Assembly (NCBI GenBank): GCA_021846325.1
Contig: JAJZBX010000005.1
Coordinates: 62,001 to 126,000, forward strand
Source: Actinomycetes bacterium
GTDB lineage: Bacteria > Actinomycetota > Acidimicrobiia > Acidimicrobiales > RAAP-2
Reading direction: 5' to 3'
Length of the DNA: 64,000 bases
The notes beneath the pieces are model-generated. The model had not been told where the DNA came from. It saw only the letters and a program-made list of their open reading frames with translations, and did no database searches. Position numbers and translations under genes: made by a program. Within the stretch, counting starts at the first letter, position 1; the number at the start of each line of letters is the position of its first letter. Below are positions 25,292 through 34,385 of the stretch, one piece after another.

Positions 25292-26685
25292 GCTCGAGGA
25301 TCGATCGGTGTCACGACACCGATCGATCGCTCCACGGCTTCCGCGGCGTCGAGACAGAGGTCGTCACGGTACATCATGCTGATGACCTGCGCGCCGGTGG
25401 GCAGGCCGTCGGCGACGCCGGTGGGCACGCACACGGCGGGCAGGCCCATCAGATTCGCCGGCAACACGAATCTAAAGAGCTCGGCGACGGCCATGGCCGA
25501 GTCGACGTCCGCGATGTCAAAGCCGTGTTCGAACGGGGGCTGGGTCCACGTCGGACCCACGATCAGTGGGTAGGACTCCATGAACTCGCGCCACGCCCGC
25601 TCAACGGCGAAGCGCGACTGGTGCATCGCGAACAGCGACTCGGCACCGCTCGGGAAGTCAACGTTGGTGAGCTCGAGGAAGCGTCGGCCGCCGTCACCCA
25701 TGATCGGTTCGATCAGTGGCATGGCCACGCGCAAGCTGGTCCACATCAGCTCAGACCACGCCAGGTACGCCTCGACCAGTTTGGGCGGCTGCACCTCGTC
25801 GACGTGGTAACCCGCCGCCTCGAGGGCCCGGCCCGCGGCGCGCACGCCTTCGGCGACGCCAGCGTCGGTCGATCCGCCCGCCGGCTCCGGTACGAGCGCG
25901 ACGCGTCGAGCGACCGGACGACCCCCGAGCGCCACGTCGACGGCCTGGGGGTCGCGGGGGTGCGAGCCCATGACCACCGACAGCCCGAGGCGAAGGTCGG
26001 CGACGCGGCGCGCGAGCACCCCCTCGGCCAACATGATCTGGCTGTTGAGCGGTCGCTCGATTGGGTCCGTCGCGTTGGCCATCGGAACGCGACCCCTCGA
26101 CGGCTTGATCGACGCGACGCCGCAGGCGTACGCCGGGTTGCGCAAGGAGCCCCCGATGTCGTTGCCCAGCCCGATCGGACTCATGCCCGCGGCGATGGAC
26201 GCCGCCTCGCCGCCCGAGGATCCACCGGTCGTGCGACCGCGGCGCCAGGGATTGTGGGCGACCCCGTAGAGCGACGACTCCGTATTGATCCGCAGGCCCA
26301 GGTCGGGCATGTTGGTGCGAGCTAAAACGACCCCACCAGCGGCCCGCATGCGCTCGACCACGGGGGCGTCACTGGGGGCAATCCGGTCGGCCAAGAAGAC
26401 CGAACCCTCGGTCGTGGCGTAGCCCGCGACGTCGATGTTCGTCTTGACACTGAACGGGACGCCGTGCAGGGGTCCGAGTGGACGGCCCTCTCGCTGGGCG
26501 CCGTCGGCGGCGTCAGCGGCGGCGAGCACCTCGTCGGGGCGCACCTCAACGACTGAATTCACCAACTCGTTCACCGCGCCGATGCGCGCCAGGTGAGACT
26601 CGACTACCTCGCGTGAGCTCACCTCACCCGATCGGATCATTCGCGCCAGCGACTCCGCTGACTCTCGCCACAACGCTCGTTCCAC
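25288..26685 (-). CDS. Amidase signature family protein
   Basis: 465 residues. Ser-cisSer-Lys hydrolase of amides: Lys in HGVPFSVKTNIDVAGY, the Gly/Ser-rich signature GRTTGGSSGGEAASIAAGM and the nucleophile Ser in NDIGGSLRNPA. The lack of GatB/GatC neighbours argues against a Glu-tRNA amidotransferase subunit. GTG 26685 has GAGGGGG just upstream and defines the start; the frame stays open far upstream only as the antiphase of pstA. It could be cotranscribed weakly with pst genes, but a separate TACCCT hexamer and leader lie at about 26705. Confidence 0.9.
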   Translation of the reverse strand: MERALWRESAESLARMIRSGEVSSREVVESHLARIGAVNELVNSVVEVRPDEVLAAADAADGAQREGRPLGPLHGVPFSVKTNIDVAGYATTEGSVFLADRIAPSDAPVVERMRAAGGVVLARTNMPDLGLRINTESSLYGVAHNPWRRGRTTGGSSGGEAASIAAGMSPIGLGNDIGGSLRNPAYACGVASIKPSRGRVPMANATDPIERPLNSQIMLAEGVLARRVADLRLGLSVVMGSHPRDPQAVDVALGGRPVARRVALVPEPAGGSTDAGVAEGVRAAGRALEAAGYHVDEVQPPKLVEAYLAWSELMWTSLRVAMPLIEPIMGDGGRRFLELTNVDFPSGAESLFAMHQSRFAVERAWREFMESYPLIVGPTWTQPPFEHGFDIADVDSAMAVAELFRFVLPANLMGLPAVCVPTGVADGLPTGAQVISMMYRDDLCLDAAEAVERSIGVVTPIDPRA

Positions 26686-26699
26686 GACTACCCCCTCGC

Positions 26700-26724
26700 C
26701 ACCCGAGGGTAGCGCCGTCGGGTG
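26700..26724. repeat. Inverted repeat between pstA and amidase
   Basis: CACCCGA-11 bases-TCGGGTG. The 7-bp stem could be a weak terminator or processing hairpin at the end of the pst message, but no T-run follows on the minus strand. Confidence 0.4.
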
Positions 26725-26732
26725 CTCGGCGT

Positions 26733-27620
26733 CTACCGGGCGCCTTCGGTGTGACGTTGCGTGCGCGTCACGACGAGGCGCGCGAAGACGAGCAAGGCGA
26801 GCACCATCACGATGAGTATGACGCTCGCGTCGTAGGAGACCACGTGAGCGGCCGCGGTCGGCTGATTCCAGTCGGTCCATATGTAGTACGTCAGGTACGA
26901 GATCGGGTGATGCAACAGCGTCCACGTGGGCAGGTTGTTGGTGACCCCGGCCGTGTAGAGCAGTGGCGCCGTTTCGCCACCGGCGATCGACAACGCGATC
27001 AGGAGCCCCGTGACGATGCCGGGTAGCGCCGACTTTACGACCACCCGTCGCAGCGCGTAGCCACCGGACATGCCCAGTGCCTCGGCACCCTCGCGATAGT
27101 TCGTAGGTACCTGGCGAAGCGCCGATTCCGTGGCCTTGGCGATGTAGGGAACGACCATCATCGAGACGATCATGAGCGCGGGCAGCAGCGAGAATCCCCA
27201 GCCGAGGCCCACGCACAACGCGATGTAGCCGACGTAGCCGAGCACGATCGACGGAAAGCCGGCCAGGACGTCGATGGCGACCCGCATGACACCGCCGCCG
27301 GCCCTGCCGCTGCGGCGAACCGCGAACTCCGACAGGTAGACCCCGGTCAAGATTCCCACCGTTCCGGCCATGACGAGCACGCCGAGCATGATCACGCCCG
27401 TGCCGACGATGGCGTTCGCGAGTCCGCCACCGGTGCCCTGGGACATCGTCGTCAAGACGTTCCAGCGCCAGGTTGGCACCGCCCGCGCCACCACGCTCCC
27501 GATCAACCAGACCGCCGGACCGACGACGAAGATGAGCGAGCCCATCGTGAAGGCCCGAAAGACCAACGACTTGCCTCGCCGCCACCTGGTGCGCGGATAG
27601 GCCGCGACGTCGATTGCCAC
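26733..27620 (-). CDS. pstA: Phosphate ABC transporter permease PstA
   Basis: 295 residues, six helices. Inner-membrane channel half of the high-affinity phosphate importer. The EAA coupling loop reads [20 protein letters not shown], and ALSIAGGETAPLLYTAG with a conserved Glu is typical of PstA. Start GTG 27620 is 2 bases after the pstC stop. Located third in pstS-pstC-pstA; the ATPase gene pstB is not here but at 38308-39144. Confidence 0.94.
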   Translation of the reverse strand: MAIDVAAYPRTRWRRGKSLVFRAFTMGSLIFVVGPAVWLIGSVVARAVPTWRWNVLTTMSQGTGGGLANAIVGTGVIMLGVLVMAGTVGILTGVYLSEFAVRRSGRAGGGVMRVAIDVLAGFPSIVLGYVGYIALCVGLGWGFSLLPALMIVSMMVVPYIAKATESALRQVPTNYREGAEALGMSGGYALRRVVVKSALPGIVTGLLIALSIAGGETAPLLYTAGVTNNLPTWTLLHHPISYLTYYIWTDWNQPTAAAHVVSYDASVILIVMVLALLVFARLVVTRTQRHTEGAR

Positions 27621-27622
27621 GG

Positions 27623-28693
27623 CTAGGCCCGCCCCACCGGCGCCGACATGCGCGACGACCGGCTGACGATGCGCCGCGCGAGAAGGTTCACGACAATCGA
27701 GATAAGCGCCAGTAGCAGGCCGGCCTCGGCGAGGGTCGCCACGGCGAAGCCAGTACCGTCGGTCGCCGCCGAGTCCAGCTGGCTAACAATCGTCGCGGCG
27801 ATCGTGGTCATGGTGCCGTAGACGTTCGGTGACACCACGCCGAGCACCGATCCGGACACCATGGCCACCGCGATGGTCTCGCCGAGCGCGCGACCCAGCC
27901 CGAGAACCGTCGCGCCGATAATGCCCGAGCGCACCCAGGGAATCGTCACGCGCCGCGCCACCTCCGCGTCGGTCATGCCGAGCGCTTCGGCACCCTCCTT
28001 GGGTAAAGGCGGCACCTGCAGGAAGAGGTCGCGGGTCGTGGACGCGATGATCGGAACAATCATCAGTCCGAGCACCAGGCCCGACGTCAACAGTCCCTCC
28101 CCGTAGCCGACCGAGCCCGAGAAGTACCGCAGCACCGGAACGTTGGGCACGTGGTTGGCCACAATCGGGTAGACGTCGTGCGCGAGGTAGGGTCCGAGCA
28201 CCAGCACGCCCCACAGTCCGATGATCACGCTCGGAATCCCGGCCAGGATTTCGACGAAGAAGCCGACGGGTCGCGCGATCCAGCGAGGCAGGCGCTCGGT
28301 GAGCGCAAAGGCCGTGCCGATGGAGATGGGCAGCGCGATCAGAATCGCGATGGCCGACGTCTGCAGCGTGCCCGCGATGAGCGGCCACGCGCCGTAGCGC
28401 GCACCGGCCGGAATCGTGACCCCGTGTACGTGTTGGACCCCACCGTAGGTGTTGCCCGGCAGCCACGCGCTGCTGGTCAGAAAGCCAAAGCCGTTCACCC
28501 GGATCGCTGGCCAGGCCTTCACCGCGAGCACGACGACCACAAAGAGCAGCGCCGCAATCGGCACGAACGCCGCCGCCCGACCACCTACTCGCCAAAACCC
28601 TTCTTCGTGACGACGCACAAAACGACCCACCCGCCGGGAAGGTCGTTCCCGGCGGGTGGGTGCTGGCAGGCTGAGGTGTTCGACCGAGGCCAT
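27623..28693 (-). CDS. pstC: Phosphate ABC transporter permease PstC
   Basis: 356 residues from ATG 28693, 11 bases after the pstS stop. Six or seven helices, coupling loop [20 protein letters not shown] and [19 protein letters not shown] as in PstC. The start is doubtful: a 16-bp perfect hairpin with a T-rich trailer (28625-28661) lies inside the first 25 codons if ATG 28693 is used. A GTG just beyond the hairpin (28618, giving VRRHEEGFW) would put the hairpin between the genes. Neither start has a good ribosome site. Confidence 0.9.
   Translation of the reverse strand: MASVEHLSLPAPTRRERPSRRVGRFVRRHEEGFWRVGGRAAAFVPIAALLFVVVVLAVKAWPAIRVNGFGFLTSSAWLPGNTYGGVQHVHGVTIPAGARYGAWPLIAGTLQTSAIAILIALPISIGTAFALTERLPRWIARPVGFFVEILAGIPSVIIGLWGVLVLGPYLAHDVYPIVANHVPNVPVLRYFSGSVGYGEGLLTSGLVLGLMIVPIIASTTRDLFLQVPPLPKEGAEALGMTDAEVARRVTIPWVRSGIIGATVLGLGRALGETIAVAMVSGSVLGVVSPNVYGTMTTIAATIVSQLDSAATDGTGFAVATLAEAGLLLALISIVVNLLARRIVSRSSRMSAPVGRA
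28625..28661 (-). terminator. 16-bp perfect hairpin downstream of pstS (attenuator-like)
   Basis: The arms 28646-28661 and 28625-28640 pair perfectly around a 5-base loop, and CGTTTTG follows on the minus-strand transcript. This is the form of a partial intrinsic terminator. Such a structure after the gene for a periplasmic binding protein commonly keeps permease expression lower than binding-protein expression. Confidence 0.75.
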
Positions 28694-28704
28694 CGCGCTC
28701 GCGA

Positions 28705-29844
28705 CTACTTGATCGTCTTGATCTGCTTGAAGGACTGCAGTACGACCTTCATCGGCAGCGCCACGAAGCGAACCTGGCTGAGATACTTCGAGCTGTTGCC
28801 GAACTTCGGGTTGATCGCCCACTCCAGTACCGAGCGCACCGCCTGGGCGTCAGACGCGCTGCTCTGGTGCTTGTTGACGATGGCGTACTCGTAGTTGACG
28901 ATCGGGTAGCCACCCTTCACGCGACCATTGACCATCGAGATCGTCCCGTTGGCCGGCGTGATTTTGGTGTAGCCCTGCGCCTCGCGGCTGGCCGAACTCG
29001 GCGTCGGCAACACGTACTGACCGATGCCGTTCTTGATCTGGGCATAACCAAGGCCGTCACCGAGGGCCTGGGTGAGGTAACTGATGCCCACGTAGGCGAT
29101 GCAGCCCGGGGTCGCGGCGCAGCCCGAGACCATGCCGCCGTTACCGGCTTCGGCGAGCTGGTTCTTGATCGCCGGCCAGGTCACGGTGGTGCCGAAGTTG
29201 CCAGCTCCCCACTGCGCGCCGTCCTGGCGCGCGACGTACTGCGAGAAGATGAACGTGTCGCCACTGCCGTCGGAGCGGTGCAGCGCCACAATTGGCAGCG
29301 ACGGCAGTTTCACGCCCGGGTTGAGGGCCGCAATCGCCGAGTCGTTCCAGTTCGTGATCTTGCCCAGGTAGATCTGGGTGATCAGCGTGCCACTCAGTTT
29401 GAGGTGCGCGGTCAAGCCCGCAATGTCGTACACGATCGCCTGGTAGGAGATCGCGAGCGGGATGTTGAGCAGCGTGGGGTTCGCGGCCAGGGTGGTCGGT
29501 GACAGGTAGGCGTCCGACGAGCCGATGTTGACCGTGCCACTCGCCGCGTCAGCGATGCCGGTACCCGAACCCGTCCCCGCGGTGCTGATCGTTACGTTGT
29601 GGTAGGTCGCTTGGTAGTCCGGGGCCCAGATGTTCCACAGTGGGTAGAGCAGCGTGCTGCCGGTCTCTGAGAGGTTGGCGGCCGCCGGCTTCTCCACGAC
29701 GAGGGTCACCGCGCTCTTCGCCTTGGCCTTGGCCTTGGTCTTGGTCGACGCCGAAGCCCCTGACGCGAGGCTCGTCAGGCCCATCGCCCCAGCCAGGACA
29801 ACGCTGAGCGTCAGTCGAGCGCCCGTACGGGATTTCCAGTTCAC
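28705..29844 (-). CDS. pstS: Phosphate-binding protein PstS
   Basis: 379 residues. Exported solute-binding protein of the phosphate importer. Signal peptide: [20 protein letters not shown] to ASGASA; a [12 protein letters not shown] linker follows. No lipobox Cys is seen. Phosphate-site motifs: [39 protein letters not shown] and [17 protein letters not shown]. Start GTG 29844 sits 6 bases after AGGAGG; the open frame upstream runs through the promoter and is not coding. The promoter has PHO-like 11-bp repeats (29884-29916). Confidence 0.95.
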   Translation of the reverse strand: MNWKSRTGARLTLSVVLAGAMGLTSLASGASASTKTKAKAKAKSAVTLVVEKPAAANLSETGSTLLYPLWNIWAPDYQATYHNVTISTAGTGSGTGIADAASGTVNIGSSDAYLSPTTLAANPTLLNIPLAISYQAIVYDIAGLTAHLKLSGTLITQIYLGKITNWNDSAIAALNPGVKLPSLPIVALHRSDGSGDTFIFSQYVARQDGAQWGAGNFGTTVTWPAIKNQLAEAGNGGMVSGCAATPGCIAYVGISYLTQALGDGLGYAQIKNGIGQYVLPTPSSASREAQGYTKITPANGTISMVNGRVKGGYPIVNYEYAIVNKHQSSASDAQAVRSVLEWAINPKFGNSSKYLSQVRFVALPMKVVLQSFKQIKTIK

Positions 29845-29872
29845 AACATTCCTCCTATTAGACGACGCGCCA

Positions 29873-29916
29873 ACGGTACGCAGCCCAAGTGAACCGCACG
29901 TGATGTGGCGGTAAGG
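29873..29916 (-). promoter_or_regulatory. pstS promoter with PHO-box-like 11-bp direct repeats
   Basis: Read on the minus strand, three contiguous 11-base units run CCTTACCGCCA (29916-29906), CATCACGTGCG (29905-29895), GTTCACTTGGG (29894-29884). Five bases later comes a -10 hexamer TACCGT (29878-29873). Units two and three share TCACxTGxG. This matches the layout of Streptomyces PHO boxes (11-bp direct repeats around GTTCACC overlapping the -35) bound by PhoP, so phosphate-starvation induction is inferred. Confidence 0.75.
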
Positions 29917-30031
29917 GCAAAACGATTTCTCGGTTACGTTCGTGCCGTTCTCGCTGGCCGTGTTCTCATTGGCCGATTCGCCAGGGACTCGGACCTTCAC
30001 CGTAAAGTCGTGCCGGGAGGCGTAAGTCTTG

Positions 30032-30584
30032 ATGAATGGTGGCGTGTGGCTCGTGGTCGGTGTGCAAGGGTCCGGGAAGACCACAATCGCCGACGGCCTG
30101 GCCAACCGCTTCGATCGCGGCCACCATATTCGGGGCGGGCAGTTTTACCGTTGGGCGATTCGAGGCTGGGTGCAGCACGATGACATCGACCAGCTGGAGG
30201 CGGCGCGGCACTTGCAACTGAGATACAAATTGTCGGCAATGGTGGCTGACCAATACTGCGCAGCCGGTTTCGTCACCGTGGTCCAGGACAATATCTACGG
30301 TGCAGACGTCGTGGGATGGCTCAACATGGTCACATCGCGACCTCGTCATCTCGTTGTGTTGCGACCATCAACTGACGTCGTCGCGCAACGCGACGCGCCG
30401 GCACGCACGCACGGGCAAGGTTGCGTACCGACCAGGTGCAGCATCGATCCGAGATCTCGATGAAAAGCTCGCCACCACACCGAGACTGGGTCTCTGGCTC
30501 GACAACGCCAGGCTGAGTGAGGACGAGACCGTCGACGAGATTCTTCGACGCGAGTTTGAAGCGAAGGTGCATCTCGCGTCGTGA
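30032..30584 (+). pseudogene. Frameshifted P-loop kinase (chloramphenicol-phosphotransferase-like)
   Basis: The first 121 codons read MNGGVWLVVGVQGSGKTTIA with a Walker A, then LVVLRPSTDVVAQRD. The frame is then lost, but the next frame continues sensibly with RRHARTGKVAYRPGAASIRD and TPRLGLWLDNARLSEDETVD to a stop at 30584. Skipping a single G at about 30395 joins both halves into a protein of about 183 residues, the normal length for small AAA/P-loop kinases of this type. It is either a true +1 mutation or a sequencing error; the many dead genes next door favour a true one. Confidence 0.75.
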
Positions 30585-30975
30585 CGCACAGCCAGTAGGG
30601 CTTTCATCGACGTCCCTAGCGGCGATGAGCAGTCAGCAGTGGCGCGACTGGACCCGAGCACTTGGCGGTTGCTCACGTCGCCACTGGAGAGGTCCAATGA
30701 ATACGTTGCAACAGGGGCTGAGGCTTCGCGCAACATCTGGGCCTTTCCCCACGTGACCGACACGCCACTTCGAAGATAGTCTCGACGGCGGGAACCGCGG
30801 TTGGTGCACGAACCGCGACCTCGACGGTGACACGACGTGACCCTGCGCTTCGCTGCTGGGCAGTCTGGCCAGCGACGGATCTGTACCGCGAAGCACGCGG
30901 GAGGAGCCCTTCATCTCGCGCCCGACCATCACGACGCAGTGTGAGGACACTGGACCGCCACCGAGCACGCAGCGG
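30585..30975. other. Gene-free, degenerate stretch
   Basis: About 390 bases with no supported gene on either strand. Its right end leads straight into the IstA-like fragment, so part of it may be older, unrecognisable insertion-sequence DNA. Confidence 0.45.
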
Positions 30976-31275
30976 AAGGGTTGCGTCGAACGACAGGTGG
31001 CATTCGTGCGCGAGCACGTCCTCACGGGGAGGACCTTTGTCTCGCTCGCCCAGATGCACGCGGCCTTCGTAGCGTGGATGTCGACGCGTCGCGCCCAGGC
31101 GCCGCAACGACGACGAGGTGATCTCAATTCGTGCGTTGGCCGATCGGGTGACCCATCGCCCCCTGCCGCTGACCGACTATTTCGTCACCGAGTGCCTTCG
31201 TCACCGAGTGCCACCTGCGAAACGTCGCTGAGGACCGTCCGGTGTCCTTTGAGTCCTTGCTCGACTCGGTGGCAG
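30976..31275 (+). pseudogene. IS21-type transposase (IstA) remnant, C-terminal part
   Basis: Protein traces in shifting plus-strand frames follow the order of an IS21-family IstA C-terminal half: KGCVERQVAFVREHVLTGRT, then FVSLAQMHAAFVAWMSTRRA, then EVISIRALADRVTHRPLP, then ECHLRNVAEDRPVSFESLL. At least two frame changes and a 16-bp tandem duplication (31181-31212) interrupt it. The family call rests on remembered IstA patterns (KGKVERQVxxVR, GEVIxxRxxADRxxLxPLP). No terminal inverted repeats or istB are seen. Confidence 0.55.
31181..31212 (+). repeat. 16-bp perfect tandem duplication in the IstA remnant
   Basis: TTCGTCACCGAGTGCC occurs twice head to tail. Removing one copy restores a continuous frame across the junction (TDYFVTE-CHLRNVAED), so the duplication is one of the inactivating changes. 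Confidence 0.9.
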
Positions 31276-31700
31276 GGTGCGACAGACAGCGATCGGCTAC
31301 GTCGCCCACGAGCACGAGCACGAGCGACTCGACTTCGACGAGACGGTGCTCGCGCACCTCGACCACGCTACGGTTCCCACCGACGTCAAGCGTCCCAGGG
31401 TGCGACGCCTTCAGCCTCAAAAGCCCGGCCGCTCACCGGCTGCCAGGCACCTTCTCGGGCGGTGAGCGGGCAATTGGTCCTCGCGAGTCTGGCCGCGTCC
31501 AACGCCAACTTGTTCGGGCTCGTTGAGGCCACCACCAATCGGGATCCTTCGAGTGTCAAGGCGCTCGGCGTGATGCGCTCCTGGAATGGGACGATCATCG
31601 CGGTGAGCCACGAGCGCGGCTTCGTCGAGTCCCTCGGGCCAACCAACGCACTCTTGGCCGAAAAGTCTTCGATCTGTGGCGCGATAACCACATTGGCTTA
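31276..31700 (+). pseudogene. ABC-F type ATPase remnant
   Basis: Three plus-strand frames in turn give IGYVAHEHEHERLDFDETVL, then SPAAHRLPGTFSGGERA (signature motif), then LVLASLAASNANLFGLVEAT and SWNGTIIAVSHERGFVESLG. In ABC-F proteins these are the second-nucleotide-domain strand, the LSGGE signature, Walker B and the H-loop. Walker B is degraded (GLVEATTNRD where LLDEPTNHLD is expected) and at least two frameshifts occur, so it is dead. It abuts the IstA remnant without a gap. A CACGAG triple microrepeat lies near 31308. Confidence 0.7.
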
Positions 31701-31732
31701 CTCGTGCGTCGCTGAGGCGTGGCGACGGTCAG

Positions 31733-32176
31733 TTAGTCCGCCAAGGGTTCGCCCTCTGATGCGCCCGGAACAGAGGGCGTGTCACTGAGGTCGCCACTGG
31801 TCTCGCGCAGAGATTCGTGGTGCGCGATCTCGCCAAGCTCTCGCGCAATGAGTTCCGCCTCGTCGGCGAACTCGATGTGAACGAGGTGATCGTCGGCGTG
31901 CGGTGAGCTGCGTATCAACTCGTCGAGTTTCAACTGCAGGGCGATCTGGTGGCGATACTGGGTGTGCTGGATCACGAAAAGCATCACCAGCGTGATGGCG
32001 GCGACCAACGTGGCGAAGACGATCTGCCAACGACCAGGGAATCCGGCGACGGACAGCGTTACGAGGAACGTCAGCGTGACCAGTGCGACGAGCGCGGCCG
32101 CGCCAGAGCGCGACGTGATGTCACCGAGCCACTGGAGGACTCGGCTAATCCGGCGCTGTAGCGAGGAACGTTCCAT
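31733..32176 (-). CDS. Low-affinity iron permease-like membrane protein
   Basis: 147 residues. Two hydrophobic helices (about 25-45 and 50-70) then IQHTQYRHQIALQLKLDELI, the recognisable core of the low-affinity iron permease family (PF04120), and an acidic tail (HIEFADEAELIARELGEIAH). The eukaryotic members were linked to iron uptake; bacterial ones have no proven transport role. It starts at ATG 32176. It is intact, unlike its neighbours on the left. Confidence 0.75.
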   Translation of the reverse strand: MERSSLQRRISRVLQWLGDITSRSGAAALVALVTLTFLVTLSVAGFPGRWQIVFATLVAAITLVMLFVIQHTQYRHQIALQLKLDELIRSSPHADDHLVHIEFADEAELIARELGEIAHHESLRETSGDLSDTPSVPGASEGEPLAD

Positions 32177-32528
32177 GCTCGCTTCTAGTTCGCGCGCGCA
32201 CGAGCAACGAGGGCCACCTCATCACGGCCAATTTCTATAGCGATGATGTCGCCAGCGACGCGTTGTCTGCATGCTCACCGCGAGCCCTCGTGGACCGCTC
32301 GTCGTCAGCGACGAAAAGTTCACAGCACGGCTGGTGAAACGCGGCGAGTGATCCGCGGCGTCCGAACTGCGGAGCTTCGGGCGCGACCGAGCATTGATCG
32401 CTCCTGACGGTGGATGGTGAGTGCATGGTGCTCCTAGGACGGTGTCGCCACCGCGAGTTCAGCGGCCGATGTCTGGAGCAGCTGAGCCAGTGTATCATGC
32501 GAAGTTAGTGACAAGAAATAAAGTTCAG
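32177..32528. other. Intergenic region between divergent genes
   Basis: About 350 bases without a supported gene. The right part becomes AT-rich (TTAGTGACAAGAAATAAAG near 32505-32523) just before the winged-helix gene and is probably its promoter. If the winged-helix protein starts at ATG 32469 instead, that part is coding. Confidence 0.5.
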
Positions 32529-32834
32529 ATGTTTTCCGCACCGGGGGCGTCGGCCGCGTGGAGTCTGCTCACCAAACACGGCCGCGTGCTGCTGAGCGTG
32601 GCCCAGGATCCTCAAATGCGGCTGCGCGACATCGCCACCACGGTGGGCCTGACCGAACGACGGGTTCACGCGATCCTGGGTGACCTGATTGATTCGGGCT
32701 ATCTGATCAAGGTGAAGGTTGGCCGACGCAATCGCTATGAGATCAACGCAGAACGGCCCGTGCCAGACTTCGCGTCCCGGGCCCAGCCCATTGGCGAGGT
32801 CGTCCAACTATTGGTGCCCGAGTCGACGTCGTGA
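32529..32834 (+). CDS. Winged-helix transcriptional regulator
   Basis: 101 residues. SAAWSLLTKHGRVLLSVAQD, then MRLRDIATTVGLTERRVHAI and LIDSGYLIKVKVGRRNRYEI form a compact winged helix like those of ArsR/MarR-type or HTH_24 regulators. There is no sensor domain, so it may respond through a partner. I prefer ATG 32529; ATG 32469 would add 20 residues. It lies 13 bases before the GAF-ANTAR gene, probably one transcript. Confidence 0.75.
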   Translation: MFSAPGASAAWSLLTKHGRVLLSVAQDPQMRLRDIATTVGLTERRVHAILGDLIDSGYLIKVKVGRRNRYEINAERPVPDFASRAQPIGEVVQLLVPESTS

Positions 32835-32847
32835 CGCGGCGAACGCG

Positions 32848-33576
32848 GTGACCACGAATCGATTGCTGGAGATATTCAACATGATCGCGCTGCGCGAGCG
32901 CGACGCTGACGTGCACGGACTTCTCTGTTCGGTGGCCTCGGACGTCACGCAACTCAGCGGGGCCGGCATCGCCCTCGCGTCGGACTATCCCCCCCTGACC
33001 AGCTACTGCACGAGCGGCGCCATTGGATCTGCACTGATGGACCTCGAGATAACCCTTGGCGAGGGTCCGTGCGTCGAGGCGCACCGATCCGGAATGACGG
33101 TGGAAGACCAGGACCTTCGCACCTCGACGAATTCGCGCTGGCAGTCCTACGGGCCCATGGCGGTCGACCTGGGTGCCCGAGCGGTCTTCGGGTTTCCCGT
33201 CCGCATGGGCGCCGTGCGCCTCGGGGCGCTCAGCCTCTATCGCGACAGCCCGGGGGAACTCGGTGACGACCAGCTAGCTGACGCTTTCTTGATGGCCGCC
33301 GTCATCGGGTGGGGCGTCTTGTCACTGCAAGCCGGCGCCGCCCGCGACTCACTTTCTTCAGAGATGCTGGAGGAGGCGATGTTCGACTTCTCCGTTCACC
33401 AGGCGGCGGGAATGGTCGCCGCACAGGGCGACATGTCGGTCAAGGACGCGATAGTCGCGTTGCGGATGCACGCCTTCGCCGAAGACCTCAGCCTTTCCGA
33501 CGTGGCGACGAGCGTGATCGCGCGTCGCTTACGATATCAACTCGTGGGGCGAATCTGGCTGAAGGGCGGCCAGTGA
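32848..33576 (+). CDS. GAF-ANTAR domain regulator 1
   Basis: 242 residues. N-terminal GAF domain (about 12-160; GAGIALASDYPPLTSYC, ITLGEGPCVEAHRSGMTVED, GARAVFGFPVRMGAVRLGAL) and a C-terminal ANTAR three-helix domain (about 180-240; HQAAGMVAAQGDMSVKDAIV and LSLSDVATSVIARRL). ANTAR proteins bind paired RNA hairpins and act as antiterminators; the GAF part senses a ligand or a partner. Start GTG 32848. A paralogue follows 90 bases downstream, so the pair likely arose by duplication. Confidence 0.9.
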   Translation: MTTNRLLEIFNMIALRERDADVHGLLCSVASDVTQLSGAGIALASDYPPLTSYCTSGAIGSALMDLEITLGEGPCVEAHRSGMTVEDQDLRTSTNSRWQSYGPMAVDLGARAVFGFPVRMGAVRLGALSLYRDSPGELGDDQLADAFLMAAVIGWGVLSLQAGAARDSLSSEMLEEAMFDFSVHQAAGMVAAQGDMSVKDAIVALRMHAFAEDLSLSDVATSVIARRLRYQLVGRIWLKGGQ

Positions 33577-33665
33577 GCACCGCGTCACGTCGGGCGTCCC
33601 CGCGGCGCGCGGCGAATTTCGCGAAGGGGCCGCTGCAGCGCAGCGCACCAGAGAGAGACTGAACC

Positions 33666-34385
33666 ATGGCCCGAGAATCCATCCTGGTGGCGACCCTCGT
33701 CGAGTTGGCGGACAACCTCGTCGACAACTACGACGTCATCGACATATTGACCGTCATGAGCAACCGGTGCGTCGAGGCGATCGACGTCGACGCGGCGGGC
33801 GTCATGCTCGCCATGCCCGGCGGCGAGCTCCAATTCGTGGCGTCATCGAGCGAATCGATGCGCGTCCTTGAACTCTTTCAGATTCAGGCGAACGAAGGAC
33901 CCTGTGTTGACTGCTACGCCGCTGGCGCACCGGTGCTGGCCAAGGCGCTGGCCGAACTTGAAGAGCGCTGGCCACGCTTCGCTCCGCGCGCCCTGGCCCA
34001 GGGATTCCGCTCGGTGCACTGTCTGCCGATGCGGCTGCGTGGCCGAACGATCGGCGCGCTGAACCTCTTCAGCGAGGCTGAGGGCGCCTTGGACGCGAAC
34101 GACGTCGTGCTGGCCCAGGGTCTGGCCGACGTCGCCACGATCGCCATCTTGCAGCACCAGACGTCGCTCAACTCGAAACTGCTCAACGACCAGTTGAGCA
34201 ACGCACTCAACAGTCGGATCATCATCGAACAGGCCAAGGGCATGGTCTCCCAGGCGACCACCTGTGACATGGACCAGGCCTTCGCGCGACTGCGTCGCTA
34301 CGCTCGTGACCACAACGAGCGCCTAACTGACGTCGCGACGCGCATCGTCGACGGCACGTTGGTGATCGGCGTCCTCGGCTCGTAA
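33666..34385 (+). CDS. GAF-ANTAR domain regulator 2
   Basis: 239 residues. GAF domain (about 20-165: VDAAGVMLAMPGGELQFVAS, QIQANEGPCVDCYAAGAPVL, LPMRLRGRTIGALNLFSEAE) then a canonical ANTAR domain (SRIIIEQAKGMVSQATTCDM and LRRYARDHNERLTDVATRIV). The ANTAR core is closer to consensus than that of its upstream paralogue. RNA-binding antitermination is inferred from the family. Target transcripts are unknown; the nearest candidates are the genes downstream. Confidence 0.92.
   Translation: MARESILVATLVELADNLVDNYDVIDILTVMSNRCVEAIDVDAAGVMLAMPGGELQFVASSSESMRVLELFQIQANEGPCVDCYAAGAPVLAKALAELEERWPRFAPRALAQGFRSVHCLPMRLRGRTIGALNLFSEAEGALDANDVVLAQGLADVATIAILQHQTSLNSKLLNDQLSNALNSRIIIEQAKGMVSQATTCDMDQAFARLRRYARDHNERLTDVATRIVDGTLVIGVLGS

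Noticed and set aside
25288-27585. 765-residue minus-strand frame upstream of the amidase
   Set aside because: The upper part is the out-of-phase shadow of pstA; amidase homology begins at the GTG 26685 with its own ribosome site.
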